A stretch of 64,000 bases of DNA from contig CANNDC010000013.1 in assembly GCA_947503265.1 (NCBI GenBank), positions 1 through 64,000 on the forward strand, in the 5' to 3' direction. The DNA is from an uncultured Alteromonadaceae bacterium (lineage in GTDB: Bacteria; Pseudomonadota; Gammaproteobacteria; Enterobacterales; Alteromonadaceae). The position numbers were made by a program, and so were the translations under genes. Below are positions 17,012-26,518 of the stretch, one piece after another. Each line of letters begins with the position of its first letter. Position 1 is the first letter of the stretch. Under the pieces are notes generated by a model, which ran no database searches, was not told the origin of the DNA, and worked only from the letters and a program-made list of their open reading frames with translations.

Positions 17012-17243
17012 TATTATTGTTCTAAGTCACACTAATAAAATGTTTTTTTATTCGAATGTGTCGTTAAATCGTACTTTTATCAAATCTTTTTTAAATAATT
17101 AACGATAACGTATTGACACAAACAGCAATTTGTTTTCTTCTATAAAGGATGATTGATAGTATATGTCAATTGTCAGCAAATAAGCAGTTTAATCGCGTTT
17201 TTAGGGCGATTAACCGGTAAATAAACACGAGAAATCGAGCAAA
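17012..17243. promoter_or_regulatory. Divergent promoter region of rnm and trp
   Basis: These 232 bp must hold the trp and rnm promoters. TTGACA at 17113-17118 is a perfect -35 hexamer, but the best -10-like sequence (TATAAA at 17141-17146) lies 22 bp away, too far for a standard promoter. I cannot assign the trp promoter or a TrpR operator securely. Confidence 0.4.
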
Positions 17244-17309
17244 ATGAACACTTTTCACACAGACAGCACAATTAATAACAAAATCTGGTGGTGGCACATC
17301 CCAAACTAA
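17244..17309 (+). CDS. trpL: trp operon leader peptide TrpL
   Basis: A 21-residue leader ORF with three consecutive TGG codons at 17286-17294 (residues 15-17), ending at TAA 17307-17309. It begins MNTFHTDST and ends WWWHIPN. Ribosome stalling at the tandem Trp codons when charged tRNA-Trp is scarce would favour the antiterminator in the downstream RNA. It lies in the leader of trpE, and the TGG run overlaps the start of stem 1. The upstream RBS is weak (GAGC at 17237-17240). Confidence 0.92.
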   Translation: MNTFHTDSTINNKIWWWHIPN

Positions 17310-17374
17310 CGGGCTGTGAGTGTTTGTATTTATGCAAATGGAATTCAGGAAGGCCCGTCAATACGGGCCTTTTT
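17295..17374 (+). promoter_or_regulatory. trp attenuator RNA
   Basis: Mutually exclusive hairpins can be drawn. The pause hairpin (1:2) pairs CACA-CCC at 17295-17302 with GGG-TGTG at 17311-17318. The antiterminator (2:3) pairs ACGGGC at 17309-17314 with GCCCGT at 17353-17358. The terminator (3:4) pairs AAGGCCCGT at 17350-17358 with ACGGGCCTT at 17363-17371, with a 4-nt loop and a T run. This is the classical proteobacterial trp attenuation layout. Confidence 0.92.
17350..17374 (+). terminator. Attenuator terminator hairpin
   Basis: A 9-bp perfect stem AAGGCCCGT / ACGGGCCTT with loop CAAT, continuing into a run of T residues. It lies 67 bp before the trpE start and is the 3:4 hairpin of the trp attenuator. 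Confidence 0.93.
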
Positions 17375-17441
17375 CATGTCTGCCCTATTTTGAAAACTTC
17401 CGGTAAACCAAGTTAATAAACCTAACTATCGAGACAGTAAA

Positions 17442-19058
17442 ATGAGTTTAACTCAACTAAGTGAACAACCTGGTGTGGCAGAAACACTGATTAAATCGGG
17501 ACCCTACATTGCAGATCCGCTCAGTGCGTATCAACAACTTTGTACGAAACGCAAAAATACCTTATTACTTGAATCTGCCGAAATTGACAGCAAGGACAAC
17601 TTAAAAAGTCTTATTCTGTTAGACACTGCGGTAAAGCTAGTATGCAATGGACATCAAGTTACCGTTCAAGCATTAACCTTGAACGGCCAATCAGTGCTGC
17701 CCTTGTACAAGCAACACTTACCTGATGAAGTGATTTGTGTTGAAGAGCCTGATGGTAAGCAACTCAGTTTAGAATTTCGTGTTCCAGATGCGGATTTGGA
17801 CGAGGATAGCCGTTTAAAAGCCCCAGCCGTATTTGACGCTTTGCGGCTCATAGTGGCAAATATCACTTGTTTGCGTGACCATCCGCAAAACATATTTATA
17901 GGCGGCGCATTTGCATACGACTTACTGGCTAGTTTCGAATCTTTACCTGAGGTTTCAGACAGCGAAAATACTTGTCCTGATTTTGTTTTCTATCTAGCCG
18001 AATCCTTACTGGTTATTGATCATCAACTACAAACGACTGAAATTGTTAGTACTGTGTTTAGCGGGGAAAATGTGGGCAACAGTTATTTTGCAGTCAGTCA
18101 GCAGCATGAAACCATTTTGTCGCAGCTAGGCGAATTATCTGACATTCCAATGCCATCCATCGACAAAGAATACGATACCGAACTCAAAACCGACAAAGAT
18201 GACAATGCGTTTAAACAAGATGTGTTGAACTTGAAAGAACATATACTCGCAGGAGACATTTTTCAAGTCGTGCCCTCGCGTACTTTCAGCCTTTCCTGCC
18301 CTGCTCCATATGAAGCTTACCGGGAACTTAAAAAGCAGAATCCCAGCCCTTACATGTTCTTTCTGCAAGATGATGATTTTTGTATGTTTGGTGCGTCTCC
18401 TGAATCAGCCATCAAGTATGAAAAGGATTCCAATCAAGTGGAAATATACCCTATAGCAGGCACACGACCTCGGGGTAAACATCTAGATGGATCAATTAAT
18501 GTCGATTTGGACAGCAGAATAGAGCTGAACTTACGTGAAGATCAAAAAGAAAAAGCCGAACATTTGATGCTAGTAGATTTAGCTAGAAATGACGTTGCAA
18601 AAGTATCTAAACCTGGCACACGATATCTAAAAGACTTGCTTAAAGTTGATCGGTACTCTCATGTCATGCATTTGGTCTCGCGCGTTGTTGGGCAATTGAG
18701 AGACGATTTGGATGCCCTGCATGCCTATGCCGCTTGTATGAATATGGGAACTTTGGTGGGTGCGCCAAAAGTGAGTGCGGCTACCTTGATTCGAGAAGTG
18801 GAACGTAAACGTCGGGGAAGTTATGGCGGCGCGGTAGGATATATCAATGGCAATGGTGATATGGATACCTGTATTGTCATTCGTTCTGCCTTTGTCAAAA
18901 ATGAAGTTGCTTACATACAGGCTGGCGCTGGCGTAGTTTACGATTCTGATCCTCAGTCTGAAGCAGATGAGACGCGCGGTAAAGCACAAGCCGTCATTAG
19001 CGCTATCCAGACTGCGCATGTCAATATAACAAGCAACTATCAGGAGCAAGGAAAGTGA
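17442..19058 (+). CDS. trpE: Anthranilate synthase component I
   Basis: A 538-residue chorismate-using enzyme that makes anthranilate with TrpG. The chorismate-binding domain shows GDIFQVVPSRTFSL, PSPYMFFL, FGASPESAIKYE and IYPIAGTRPRG, then the catalytic DLARNDVAKV and VGAPKVSAATLI near the C-terminus. The N-terminal LLESAEIDSKD is the feedback-site region that binds tryptophan in this family. It is first in the operon after the attenuator. The stop overlaps the GTG start of trpG by 4 bp. Confidence 0.97.
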   Translation: MSLTQLSEQPGVAETLIKSGPYIADPLSAYQQLCTKRKNTLLLESAEIDSKDNLKSLILLDTAVKLVCNGHQVTVQALTLNGQSVLPLYKQHLPDEVICVEEPDGKQLSLEFRVPDADLDEDSRLKAPAVFDALRLIVANITCLRDHPQNIFIGGAFAYDLLASFESLPEVSDSENTCPDFVFYLAESLLVIDHQLQTTEIVSTVFSGENVGNSYFAVSQQHETILSQLGELSDIPMPSIDKEYDTELKTDKDDNAFKQDVLNLKEHILAGDIFQVVPSRTFSLSCPAPYEAYRELKKQNPSPYMFFLQDDDFCMFGASPESAIKYEKDSNQVEIYPIAGTRPRGKHLDGSINVDLDSRIELNLREDQKEKAEHLMLVDLARNDVAKVSKPGTRYLKDLLKVDRYSHVMHLVSRVVGQLRDDLDALHAYAACMNMGTLVGAPKVSAATLIREVERKRRGSYGGAVGYINGNGDMDTCIVIRSAFVKNEVAYIQAGAGVVYDSDPQSEADETRGKAQAVISAIQTAHVNITSNYQEQGK

Positions 19059-19681
19059 GTATTAAAAACCAGCCTATCAGTGTATTCCTGTTAGATAATT
19101 TCGATTCCTTTACGTATAACTTAGTCGATGAATTGAGAGTGCTAGGGCTAGAACTGACGATTTATCGAAATTCCGTTTCCGCTGAGAATATTTATCAACA
19201 GATGCAATTAAAAGCCAAGTCTGCTCGGGTGATTTTATTACTTTCTCCCGGACCGGGGACGCCAAAAGATGCGGGTTGTATGCTAGAATTAATCGGCTTA
19301 GTGCGAGGACAATTTCCTGTGTTGGGAATTTGTTTAGGGCATCAAGCAATCGTGGAATACTACGGCGGTAAAATAATACGGTCCAAAGAAGTGATGCATG
19401 GCAAATCCTCATCAATCGAGCACGACAATAGTGCGCTTTTTAATAACTTACCGAATCCGTTGCCAGTGGCGAGATATCACTCTCTAATGGCCAGCGAAAC
19501 ACCAGATGAGTTGAGAATTATTGCCAAATACAATGATATTCCGATGTCGGCATGCCATTACGAAGACAGAATGCTAGGGTTTCAATTTCACCCAGAATCG
19601 ATACTGACTTCTCAAGGCAGCCAGTTACTCGACCAAAGCATAGAATTCCTCACATCCGAACACATAAAAGGTGCAGCATGA
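19055..19681 (+). CDS. trpG: Anthranilate synthase component II (glutamine amidotransferase)
   Basis: A 208-residue class I amidotransferase that supplies ammonia to TrpE. It carries [16 protein letters not shown] at the N-terminus, LLSPGPGTP, the nucleophile loop [16 protein letters not shown] and the terminal [10 protein letters not shown] with catalytic His/Glu. It starts with GTG, overlapping trpE by 4 bp, and its stop overlaps the trpD ATG (ATGA). It is separate from trpD, unlike the fused E. coli form. Confidence 0.97.
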   Translation: MSIKNQPISVFLLDNFDSFTYNLVDELRVLGLELTIYRNSVSAENIYQQMQLKAKSARVILLLSPGPGTPKDAGCMLELIGLVRGQFPVLGICLGHQAIVEYYGGKIIRSKEVMHGKSSSIEHDNSALFNNLPNPLPVARYHSLMASETPDELRIIAKYNDIPMSACHYEDRMLGFQFHPESILTSQGSQLLDQSIEFLTSEHIKGAA

Positions 19682-20712
19682 GCCAATCTGATTTATTACA
19701 ACATCTTGAATCATTGTACTTAGGTCAAGACCTAACACAGTCTGAATGCACTCAGGTATTCTCTGAGGTGGTTAAAGGCAACCTTGATGATATCGTGATT
19801 TCTAGTTTGCTTACTGCACTGAAAATCAAAGGTGAAACTCCCAATGAGATAGCTGGTGCCGCAACAGCGTTAGTAGAGAATGCGGCTCCTTTCCCGCGTC
19901 CTGACTATGAGTTTGCAGATATAGTTGGCACCGGTGGTGATGGACACAACACGATCAATATTTCTTCTGCTTCTGCGATTGTCGCGGCTAGCTGCGGGGT
20001 TAAAGTTGCCAAACATGGTAACCGCAGTGTATCGAGCAAATCGGGGTCAGCAGATTTATTCAGAACCTTTGGAATGGATCTCACCATGTCAGCACGGACC
20101 GCAAGAGCCTGTCTTGACCAATCCAATTTGTGTTTTTTGTTCGCGCCTAATTATCATGCGGGTATCAAACACGCCATGCCTGTGCGCACCACGCTAAAAA
20201 CCAGAACCCTGTTTAATTTGCTTGGCCCCCTTGCAAACCCGGCCAAACCCACACACATGCTAATCGGTGTTTATGACCCCTCCCTTGTTTTACCATTTGC
20301 GAAAACACTTAGCTTAATGGGTTATGCAAAAGCACTGGTTGTGCATGGAAGTGGGTTGGATGAATTGGCATTGCACGGCCCTACTCAAGTTGCTGAACTG
20401 AACAATGGTGAAATAACCGAATACCAGTTATCACCCGAAGATTTCGGATTAACTTCAGCACCATTAGAGAGCATTAAAGGCGGTGAGCCCGAAGAGAATA
20501 AACAACTGATAGAAGCCGTTTTATCAGGAAAAGGTGAACCAGCACACGAATCCGCCGTAGCTATTAATGCTGGGGCATTATTAACCTTATGTGGAAAAGC
20601 CGAAAGTTACCAGCAAGGTGCAGCAATGGCAATTGCTTCAATGCACTCAGGCAAACCTCTTGAGGTCATTCTTCAAGCCGCAAAAATAAGTACAGAGCAA
20701 GTAGGATCTTAA
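19678..20712 (+). CDS. trpD: Anthranilate phosphoribosyltransferase
   Basis: A 344-residue enzyme that transfers the phosphoribosyl group from PRPP to anthranilate. It has the glycine-rich [18 protein letters not shown] motif, [16 protein letters not shown], and [14 protein letters not shown] take the ATG at 19678, overlapping the trpG stop, which matches the family N-terminus ([16 protein letters not shown]). A longer open frame from 19552 only reads through trpG. Confidence 0.97.
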   Translation: MSQSDLLQHLESLYLGQDLTQSECTQVFSEVVKGNLDDIVISSLLTALKIKGETPNEIAGAATALVENAAPFPRPDYEFADIVGTGGDGHNTINISSASAIVAASCGVKVAKHGNRSVSSKSGSADLFRTFGMDLTMSARTARACLDQSNLCFLFAPNYHAGIKHAMPVRTTLKTRTLFNLLGPLANPAKPTHMLIGVYDPSLVLPFAKTLSLMGYAKALVVHGSGLDELALHGPTQVAELNNGEITEYQLSPEDFGLTSAPLESIKGGEPEENKQLIEAVLSGKGEPAHESAVAINAGALLTLCGKAESYQQGAAMAIASMHSGKPLEVILQAAKISTEQVGS

Positions 20713-20717
20713 GCAAG

Positions 20718-22115
20718 ATGGCAAATGTGTTAGAAAAAATAGTCGCTGACAAGAGAATTGAAATTGAATTGCGCAAGCAGGATCTCCCTTTAGCTCAATT
20801 TAAAGATAACTTGCAGCCCTCAACGCGAAGTTTTTACGACGCGCTAGCAAAGCCAAACGCGGGTTTTGTGTTTGAATGTAAAAAGGCATCACCGTCAAAA
20901 GGGCTAATTAGAGCCAAATTTGACTTGGATGAAATCATCGCAGCTTACAGCCCATATGCTGCGTGTATTTCGGTGTTAACCGATGAAAAGTACTTCCAAG
21001 GGAAATTCGAATACCTTGAGTACGTCCGCAAAAATTTAACTCAGCCGGTACTGAACAAAGACTTTTTTGTAGACCCTTATCAGATTTACCTTGCTCGCCA
21101 TCACAATGCTGATGCTGTTTTGTTGATGTTGTCAGTGCTAGATGACGCGGAATATAGAGAGCTGTCAGCCCTTGCCGAACAATTAGGTTTAGATGTATTA
21201 ACTGAAGTCAGTAACGAAATAGAAGCCGAACGTTCCGTCGCTTTAGGCGCCAAAATAATCGGCATTAACAACCGTGACTTGCGCGATTTGAGCACAAACT
21301 TAGCCACTACCGAGCATTTAGTACCTATGTTGAAAGAGCTTGGGCATAAGGGGCTAATCATCTCTGAATCTGGGATTTATACCCATTCCGATGTTTTGAG
21401 ACTGGCTCATTTAGTGGATGGATTTCTAGTCGGAAGCTCTGTAATGGCTGAAGAAGACTTGCAAAGCGCGGTCAAGAAGCTAATTTATGGTGAAGCCAAA
21501 GTGTGTGGTATTACTCGTTCAAACGATGCACGTGTCGTGGCCAATTCCGGTGCACAATTTGCTGGTCTTATTTTCGCTGAAAAATCCAAACGACGTGTTT
21601 CCCTCGCACTAGCTGAAAATATAGTGTCGGAAGTCCCTTTTAATTATGTTGGTGTTTTTGTCAACGAAAGTACTGATTTGATAGCTGAGTATGCATCAAA
21701 ATTGAATTTGGCAGCCGTGCAGTTGCACGGTGACGAAGACCAAGGCTTTATTGACGAACTCAGATCAAAGCTACCTAGCCATTGCCAAATATGGAAGGCC
21801 TTGGGTGTGACAGCCCAAATCCCTTCTCTTGACTACCAAAATGTCGACAGAATATTGCTGGATTGCAAAATTGGCAACCAGTCAGGCGGCACGGGACAAT
21901 CGTTTGATTGGCGATTGTTACACCAAGGTGGCAAGTCAATTTTATCAAGTGAAATTGACGTCATTCTTGCTGGAGGCTTGAATCCAGAAAACGTCAAACA
22001 AGCAATTGCCACAGGCGTTTCGGGACTCGACCTTAACTCTGGTGTAGAATCCGCACCCGGTATCAAAGATCACGAAAAAATTACTCAAGCGTTCACACAA
22101 TTGCGCGCTTATTAA
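20718..22115 (+). CDS. trpCF: Bifunctional indole-3-glycerol phosphate synthase / PRA isomerase
   Basis: A 465-residue fusion catalysing two consecutive steps. The TrpC half (1-255) shows FVFECKKASPSKGLI, ISVLTDEKYFQG, VLNKDFFVDPYQIYLAR and IIGINNRDLRDL. The TrpF half starts near residue 260 with KVCGITRSNDARVVANSGA and ends with VILAGGLNPENV and GLDLNSGVE. The fusion is usual in gammaproteobacteria. It begins 5 bp after trpD. Confidence 0.96.
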   Translation: MANVLEKIVADKRIEIELRKQDLPLAQFKDNLQPSTRSFYDALAKPNAGFVFECKKASPSKGLIRAKFDLDEIIAAYSPYAACISVLTDEKYFQGKFEYLEYVRKNLTQPVLNKDFFVDPYQIYLARHHNADAVLLMLSVLDDAEYRELSALAEQLGLDVLTEVSNEIEAERSVALGAKIIGINNRDLRDLSTNLATTEHLVPMLKELGHKGLIISESGIYTHSDVLRLAHLVDGFLVGSSVMAEEDLQSAVKKLIYGEAKVCGITRSNDARVVANSGAQFAGLIFAEKSKRRVSLALAENIVSEVPFNYVGVFVNESTDLIAEYASKLNLAAVQLHGDEDQGFIDELRSKLPSHCQIWKALGVTAQIPSLDYQNVDRILLDCKIGNQSGGTGQSFDWRLLHQGGKSILSSEIDVILAGGLNPENVKQAIATGVSGLDLNSGVESAPGIKDHEKITQAFTQLRAY

Positions 22116-22136
22116 CTCAAGAATTAAGAGAAAATA

Positions 22137-23318
22137 ATGAATAACCTCGATAGTAAATTTGGCCAATACGGTGGCATGTACGTTCCCGAGTTGCTGATCC
22201 CTGCGCTAGATCAGTTAGAGCAAGCGTTCATTGATGCCCAAAATGATCCTGATTTCCAAGCTGAGTTCATGGGCTTGTTAAAAGACTATGCTGGTCGCCC
22301 CACGGCAATGACGTTAAGTCGCAATCTAGTTAACAATCCTAAGGTGAAGCTTTACCTTAAACGTGAAGATTTACTCCATGGTGGTGCCCACAAAACCAAC
22401 CAAGTACTAGGACAAGCACTGCTGACGAAACGTATGGGTAAAACCGAAGTTATCGCAGAAACGGGGGCTGGCCAACACGGTGTGGCAACGGCCCTGGCCT
22501 GTGCGCTCATGGGATTAAAAGCCCGCATTTACATGGGTGCAAAAGATGTTGAACGTCAGGCGCCGAATGTTTTTAGAATGCGTCTAATGGGGGCAGAAGT
22601 CATTCCAGTCAATGCAGGCTCAGGAACCCTTAAAGATGCGGTGAATGAAGCCATGCGTGATTGGTCGGCTAACTATGACAAAGCACATTATTTGCTAGGT
22701 ACAGCTGCAGGCCCTCACCCATTCCCTACCATAGTCAGAGAATTTCATCGCATGATAGGTGAAGAAACGCGTGCACAAATAATGGAAAAAGAGGGCCGAT
22801 TGCCTGACGCCGTAGTAGCGTGCGTCGGTGGTGGTTCTAATGCCATAGGCATGTTTGCAGATTTTATTGATGAACCTAGCGTTAAGTTAGTCGGCGTGGA
22901 GCCTGCGGGTAAAGGCCTGCATACCGCCGATCACGGTGCGGCAATTTGTAGCGGTAGTAAAGGTATCCTGCACGGAGCATTTAGTTACATCATGCAAGAT
23001 AAAGACGGCCAGATTGAAGAATCCTACTCGGTTTCTGCCGGATTAGACTATCCGGCAGTAGGACCACAGCATGCGTATTTGCATGATATCGGTCGCGCTG
23101 AGTACGCTGCGGTAACCGATGAAGAAGCGTTAAATGCGTTTCAAATATTGGCCAAAAAAGAAGGTATCATCCCTGCATTAGAATCTGCCCACGCTCTTGC
23201 TCATGCCCTTAACATGGCGGATGAAGCAGAGGATGGCACAATTATTGTTCTAAATTTATCCGGTCGTGGCGATAAAGACTTAGCGCACGTTCACAGTATT
23301 TTAGGAGAAAAGCTATGA
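22137..23318 (+). CDS. trpB: Tryptophan synthase beta chain
   Basis: A 393-residue PLP enzyme that joins indole and serine. It contains [13 protein letters not shown], the PLP-lysine motif [35 protein letters not shown] and the phosphate-binding [12 protein letters not shown]. Its final base region overlaps the trpA start by 4 bp, as usual for a coupled alpha2beta2 complex. Confidence 0.98.
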   Translation: MNNLDSKFGQYGGMYVPELLIPALDQLEQAFIDAQNDPDFQAEFMGLLKDYAGRPTAMTLSRNLVNNPKVKLYLKREDLLHGGAHKTNQVLGQALLTKRMGKTEVIAETGAGQHGVATALACALMGLKARIYMGAKDVERQAPNVFRMRLMGAEVIPVNAGSGTLKDAVNEAMRDWSANYDKAHYLLGTAAGPHPFPTIVREFHRMIGEETRAQIMEKEGRLPDAVVACVGGGSNAIGMFADFIDEPSVKLVGVEPAGKGLHTADHGAAICSGSKGILHGAFSYIMQDKDGQIEESYSVSAGLDYPAVGPQHAYLHDIGRAEYAAVTDEEALNAFQILAKKEGIIPALESAHALAHALNMADEAEDGTIIVLNLSGRGDKDLAHVHSILGEKL

Positions 23319-24133
23319 GCGCATCAAAACAACGCTATGCTGCCATGTTTGAAAAACTAGATGCAGCCAATCAAGGCGCCTTTGTTCCCTTCGTCATGTT
23401 GGGTGACCCCGATAAGAAAACGTCTTTTGATATTATCAAAACCTTGGTTGATAGCGGCGCAGACGCACTAGAGTTAGGCATCCCATATTCGGATCCAATC
23501 GCTGATGGCCCTACTATTCAAAATGCCAGTATTCGTGCGCTGAGCAATCACATCACGCCTCAAGATTGTTTTGATGTAGTTGCTCAAGTACGCGAAGCGT
23601 ATCCTGATATCCCAATGGGTCTTCTACTATACAGTAATCTTGTATTGGCCAGAGGACTCGACAATTTTTACGCTCTAGCTGCTCATTCTGGAGTCGACTC
23701 TATCCTGATTGCAGACGTACCTTTGCGTGAAGCTGCGCGTTTTATTGATGTGGCAGAGCATCATGGCATTGATCAAATTTTGATTGCTCCACCTAATGCT
23801 AGTGACGAGACCCTTGCAGAAATCGGCCAAAAATCCACAGGTTACACCTATTTACTAGGCAGAGCTGGTGTGACTGGCGCTGAGACAGCTGCGACCATTC
23901 CAGCCAGTGAGCTCATAGCAAAGCTAACTCAATATCAAGTTGCTCCCCCTTTGCTTGGTTTCGGCATTTCAAAACCAGAGCAAGTGAAAGAAGCCATTAA
24001 TGCCGGAGCTGCAGGTGCCATATCAGGTTCGGCAACGGTGAATATCATTGCTGAAAACTTATCTCAGCCTGATGTGATGCTGGTAAAACTTGGGCAATTC
24101 GTGAAAGACATGAAAGCCGCTACTGCGAAATGA
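23315..24133 (+). CDS. trpA: Tryptophan synthase alpha chain
   Basis: A 272-residue TIM barrel that cleaves indole-3-glycerol phosphate. The catalytic Glu lies in [19 protein letters not shown], with [11 protein letters not shown] upstream. [11 protein letters not shown] and the [12 protein letters not shown] and [10 protein letters not shown] phosphate loops are intact. It is the last biosynthetic gene of the operon and overlaps trpB by 4 bp. Confidence 0.98.
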   Translation: MSASKQRYAAMFEKLDAANQGAFVPFVMLGDPDKKTSFDIIKTLVDSGADALELGIPYSDPIADGPTIQNASIRALSNHITPQDCFDVVAQVREAYPDIPMGLLLYSNLVLARGLDNFYALAAHSGVDSILIADVPLREAARFIDVAEHHGIDQILIAPPNASDETLAEIGQKSTGYTYLLGRAGVTGAETAATIPASELIAKLTQYQVAPPLLGFGISKPEQVKEAINAGAAGAISGSATVNIIAENLSQPDVMLVKLGQFVKDMKAATAK

Positions 24134-24152
24134 GAACCCAATAGGAAACTGT

Positions 24153-24452
24153 ATGTTATATGCCATATACTCTGAAGACGTCGAAAATAGTTTGCCGCTT
24201 CGAAAACAAGCTCGACCAGCTCATGTCGAACGACTAAAAGCTTTATTGGAACAAGGTCGACTGATCATTGCCGGACCCTGCCCTGCAATTGACAACGAAG
24301 ATCCTGGCGAGGCTGGATTTACCGGTTCAATAGTCATTGCCGAGTTTAGCGATATACATGCAGCTCAATCATGGGCCGATTCGGATCCCTATGTCGCAGC
24401 CGGCGTATACAGCAAAGTCACAGTTAAGCCCTACAAGCAAGTGTTGCCCTAG
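24153..24452 (+). CDS. yciI: YciI family protein
   Basis: A 99-residue small protein with a dimeric ferredoxin-like fold. It has [24 protein letters not shown] and the [18 protein letters not shown] segment that define the YciI family (PF03795). Its role is not well defined; the conserved His-Asp pair suggests enzymatic activity. It lies 19 bp after trpA behind an RBS (TAGGAAACT) and is likely co-transcribed with trp, as seen near trp in other gammaproteobacteria. Confidence 0.93.
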   Translation: MLYAIYSEDVENSLPLRKQARPAHVERLKALLEQGRLIIAGPCPAIDNEDPGEAGFTGSIVIAEFSDIHAAQSWADSDPYVAAGVYSKVTVKPYKQVLP

Positions 24453-24465
24453 GTTTTGGTATAAT

Positions 24466-24882
24466 ATGCTAGAAATTAGTTCAACTATTTCGTTGTCAGA
24501 CAATGAATACGATATGTCTGCCATCCGTGCGCAAGGTGCGGGTGGTCAAAACGTTAATAAGGTTTCTAGCGCTATACATTTGCGCTTTGATATTAAAGCC
24601 TCTTCTTTGCCTGAGTTCTATAAAGAAAGCTTATTAAACAGCAGAGATTCGCGCATCACACAAGACGGGATTCTGATTATCAAAGCTCAAAATTTTCGGA
24701 CTCAAGAACAAAATCGCGCAGATGCACAACAGAGATTGGTCGAAATTATTCAAAAAGCGGGAGACAAACCCAAACCACGCAGAGCAACCAAACCCACTCG
24801 AGCTTCTCAAAAAAGACGAGTTGACGGGAAGAAGAAGCAAGGGCAACAAAAAACCCTCAGAAAACGCGTTGATTTCGATTAA
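24466..24882 (+). CDS. arfB: Alternative ribosome-rescue factor ArfB (YaeJ)
   Basis: A 138-residue peptidyl-tRNA hydrolase that rescues ribosomes stalled on non-stop mRNA. The GGQ motif (GAGGQNVNK, about 24-32) and the long basic C-terminal tail (RRATKPTRASQKRR...) that enters the empty mRNA channel are both present. I chose the ATG at 24466 because the protein then aligns at its N-terminus with the family; an upstream in-frame extension from 24337 overlaps yciI in another frame and is not credible. The RBS is poor (AGG 13 nt upstream). Confidence 0.93.
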   Translation: MLEISSTISLSDNEYDMSAIRAQGAGGQNVNKVSSAIHLRFDIKASSLPEFYKESLLNSRDSRITQDGILIIKAQNFRTQEQNRADAQQRLVEIIQKAGDKPKPRRATKPTRASQKRRVDGKKKQGQQKTLRKRVDFD

Positions 24883-24931
24883 GCTTTAATTTTCTCGGCC
24901 GATAAATTCTTAGCATAGGCGGAGAATTTGA

Positions 24932-25360
24932 ATGCTGACCAAAACACTTAGACTAGAAAACTTGGTTATTTTTTTGATTGCCATCGCTTGTGTTATCGCA
25001 AGCACACAGCTTTTATCCGTAGATGTAACCCGGTACGCTAAGAAATCAGAGTACTTCCCTTCAAAATCTGCAGTTTCCAGTGTTAATCGTTCCTTTTATC
25101 AAGCATTCAGTCTTGGTAGCTGGCGCTATCAAGGTGCTCAGGCGAAATCTGGCGGCGTGAATGCCTACATTCAAATCCCAGAAAAGCTCGACATGGAATT
25201 GGATATTCAACACCAATATTTACGGCGCGTAATTTGCCCAAACTCCAATAATCTGGACCTTTGGCACGAATTAAGAAATACCAAACTTTTGGTACATATT
25301 TACACGACAAACAAGCAAAAAACCGTATCTGCCATGTGCGAAAACCCACTATCAGCCTAG
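24932..25360 (+). CDS. Hypothetical membrane-anchored protein
   Basis: A 142-residue protein with one N-terminal hydrophobic helix (about 10-30, LVIFLIAIACVIASTQLL), probably a signal anchor or uncleaved signal. The rest is a small periplasmic domain with two cysteines (in RRVICPN and AMCEN) that could form a disulfide. It starts 49 bp after arfB behind GGCGGAGAA. No family recognised. Confidence 0.65.
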   Translation: MLTKTLRLENLVIFLIAIACVIASTQLLSVDVTRYAKKSEYFPSKSAVSSVNRSFYQAFSLGSWRYQGAQAKSGGVNAYIQIPEKLDMELDIQHQYLRRVICPNSNNLDLWHELRNTKLLVHIYTTNKQKTVSAMCENPLSA

Positions 25361-25473
25361 TTGATACAACAAGCAGCAATTTTTAACCGCTTATATTGCT
25401 ATACACTATTGCAGTTGGAGCGTGCCTTTCCTATATCACTACTCGCGCATTCCTTTATTGCACTTCCTTTATC

Positions 25474-25503
25474 GGGTTTTCTTTGATTGGGTTTTCTTTT
25501 ATT
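25474..25503. repeat. Two-copy 15-bp tandem repeat
   Basis: GGGTTTTCTTTGATT is followed directly by GGGTTTTCTTTTATT, in the 267-bp gap before the glycine-zipper gene. A related, less exact CTTTATTG motif precedes it. No function is evident. The rest of the gap contains no recognised feature. Confidence 0.6.
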
Positions 25504-25627
25504 GGCCTATACTCTACTTCCAAGTTTAATAAAGGTTGCGTGTTCTAGACTAAGCGTTGGTTTTAATTCAGTTAAAATTCAGACTTGGTTACCTATTATG
25601 GCTGCAAGTTTTAGAAGGAGTCATAAA

Positions 25628-26191
25628 ATGCGTAGATTGAAAACCTTAGCGATAACATCGATGTTATTTGGACTATCGGTAGGCACAGTTCAAGCGAAGT
25701 CCTACTACGATTATGCGCGTGTAATGCACGTCCAGCCTGTGTATCACTATGTGAAGGTGTCTCAACCTGTAGAGCAATGTTATCCTGTTGAGTATCGTAG
25801 CAAAGTGAGAAAACATCACCGTGTGGCGCATGAACATGCACATCGCAAAGGATCAACCGTAGTCGGTGCAGTTATTGGTGGTGTCATCGGCAATGCGATT
25901 GGTAAAGCGACTGGCAAAAATCGAAAAGTCAGTACGATCGCCGGAGCGATAATCGGTGGCTCGGTCGGACATAGATCACATCAAGATAGATACGATCGCT
26001 ATTATCACACCAGAGTACGGACTGAAGAACGTTGCGAAGTCGTGTATGAGAAGACTAAAAAAGTCAGAGAAATTAAAGGCTACAACGTGAAATATCGATA
26101 TCAAGGTGAAGCGTATAAAACATTTATGCACAATCATCCGGGTGATAAGATAAAAGTGCGTGTTAGAGTTTCTCCAGCAGGTTATTATTAA
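25628..26191 (+). CDS. Glycine-zipper 2TM domain envelope protein
   Basis: A 187-residue exported protein. I chose the ATG at 25628 because AGAAGGAG lies 7 bp before it and a signal peptide follows (LAITSMLFGLSVGTVQA). The core VVGAVIGGVIGNAIGKATG and TIAGAIIGGSVGH form a glycine zipper (PF05433, as in the rickettsial 17-kDa antigen). Flanking regions are rich in Tyr, His and basic residues. Such proteins sit in the outer membrane or periplasm; function is usually unknown. Confidence 0.85.
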   Translation: MRRLKTLAITSMLFGLSVGTVQAKSYYDYARVMHVQPVYHYVKVSQPVEQCYPVEYRSKVRKHHRVAHEHAHRKGSTVVGAVIGGVIGNAIGKATGKNRKVSTIAGAIIGGSVGHRSHQDRYDRYYHTRVRTEERCEVVYEKTKKVREIKGYNVKYRYQGEAYKTFMHNHPGDKIKVRVRVSPAGYY

Positions 26192-26206
26192 ACTTAAGAC
26201 ATTACA

Positions 26207-26222
26207 CTGGGGCATGCCCCAG
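26207..26222. promoter_or_regulatory. Perfect 16-bp palindrome
   Basis: CTGGGGCATGCCCCAG is a fully symmetric GC-rich 16-mer, 16 bp after the glycine-zipper stop and 17 bp before the PepSY gene. It could be a hairpin ending upstream transcription (though no T run follows) or an operator for the operon downstream. Confidence 0.45.
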
Positions 26223-26239
26223 ATAATCAGGAATTTAAT

Positions 26240-26506
26240 TTGTTTAAGCAGCCATGTAAAACCTTTGTTTTGATTTTGCTCACGCTTGTCTTGTTACTTG
26301 CAGTACAAGTGAGCGCGCAAGATGGTGGAGACAGAAAACTAAACCAAGCACAAGCTGTGCAAAAAGCACAACAGCAAGTGAAAGGTCGAGTATTAAAAGT
26401 TCGCCAAAGCAAAAACAAATATCAAATTAAAGTTTTACAGAAATCAGGACGAGTTGTGACTGTCGACGTTGATAAAAACTCGGGTCGAGTCAGTAAATCG
26501 CGCTAG
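26240..26506 (+). CDS. Small secreted PepSY-like protein
   Basis: An 88-residue protein with a signal peptide (LILLTLVLLLAVQVSA). The mature part reads like a PepSY domain (AQAVQKAQQQVKGRVLKVRQ then a V-x-V-D-x-x-SGRV ending). It starts with TTG behind an AGGA-like site. It lies 12 bp before the response regulator gene, an arrangement (PepSY, regulator, kinase) known from PhoPQ/QseBC-like operons, so it may sense or feed the kinase. Confidence 0.8.
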   Translation: MFKQPCKTFVLILLTLVLLLAVQVSAQDGGDRKLNQAQAVQKAQQQVKGRVLKVRQSKNKYQIKVLQKSGRVVTVDVDKNSGRVSKSR

Positions 26507-26518
26507 AGGTATGAAGTA

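Noticed and set aside
17113..17146. trp promoter TTGACA ... TATAAA
   Set aside because: The boxes are 22 bp apart, outside the usual 16-18 bp, so I do not call them a promoter.
19552..19677. Upstream extension of trpD
   Set aside because: It lies inside trpG in another frame; the ATG overlapping the trpG stop gives the family N-terminus.
24337..24465. Upstream extension of arfB
   Set aside because: It runs through yciI in another frame; ArfB proteins begin shortly before the GGQ domain, as from the ATG at 24466.
25487..25627. Upstream extension of the glycine-zipper gene
   Set aside because: The ATG at 25628 has a strong ribosome-binding site and is followed directly by a signal peptide.
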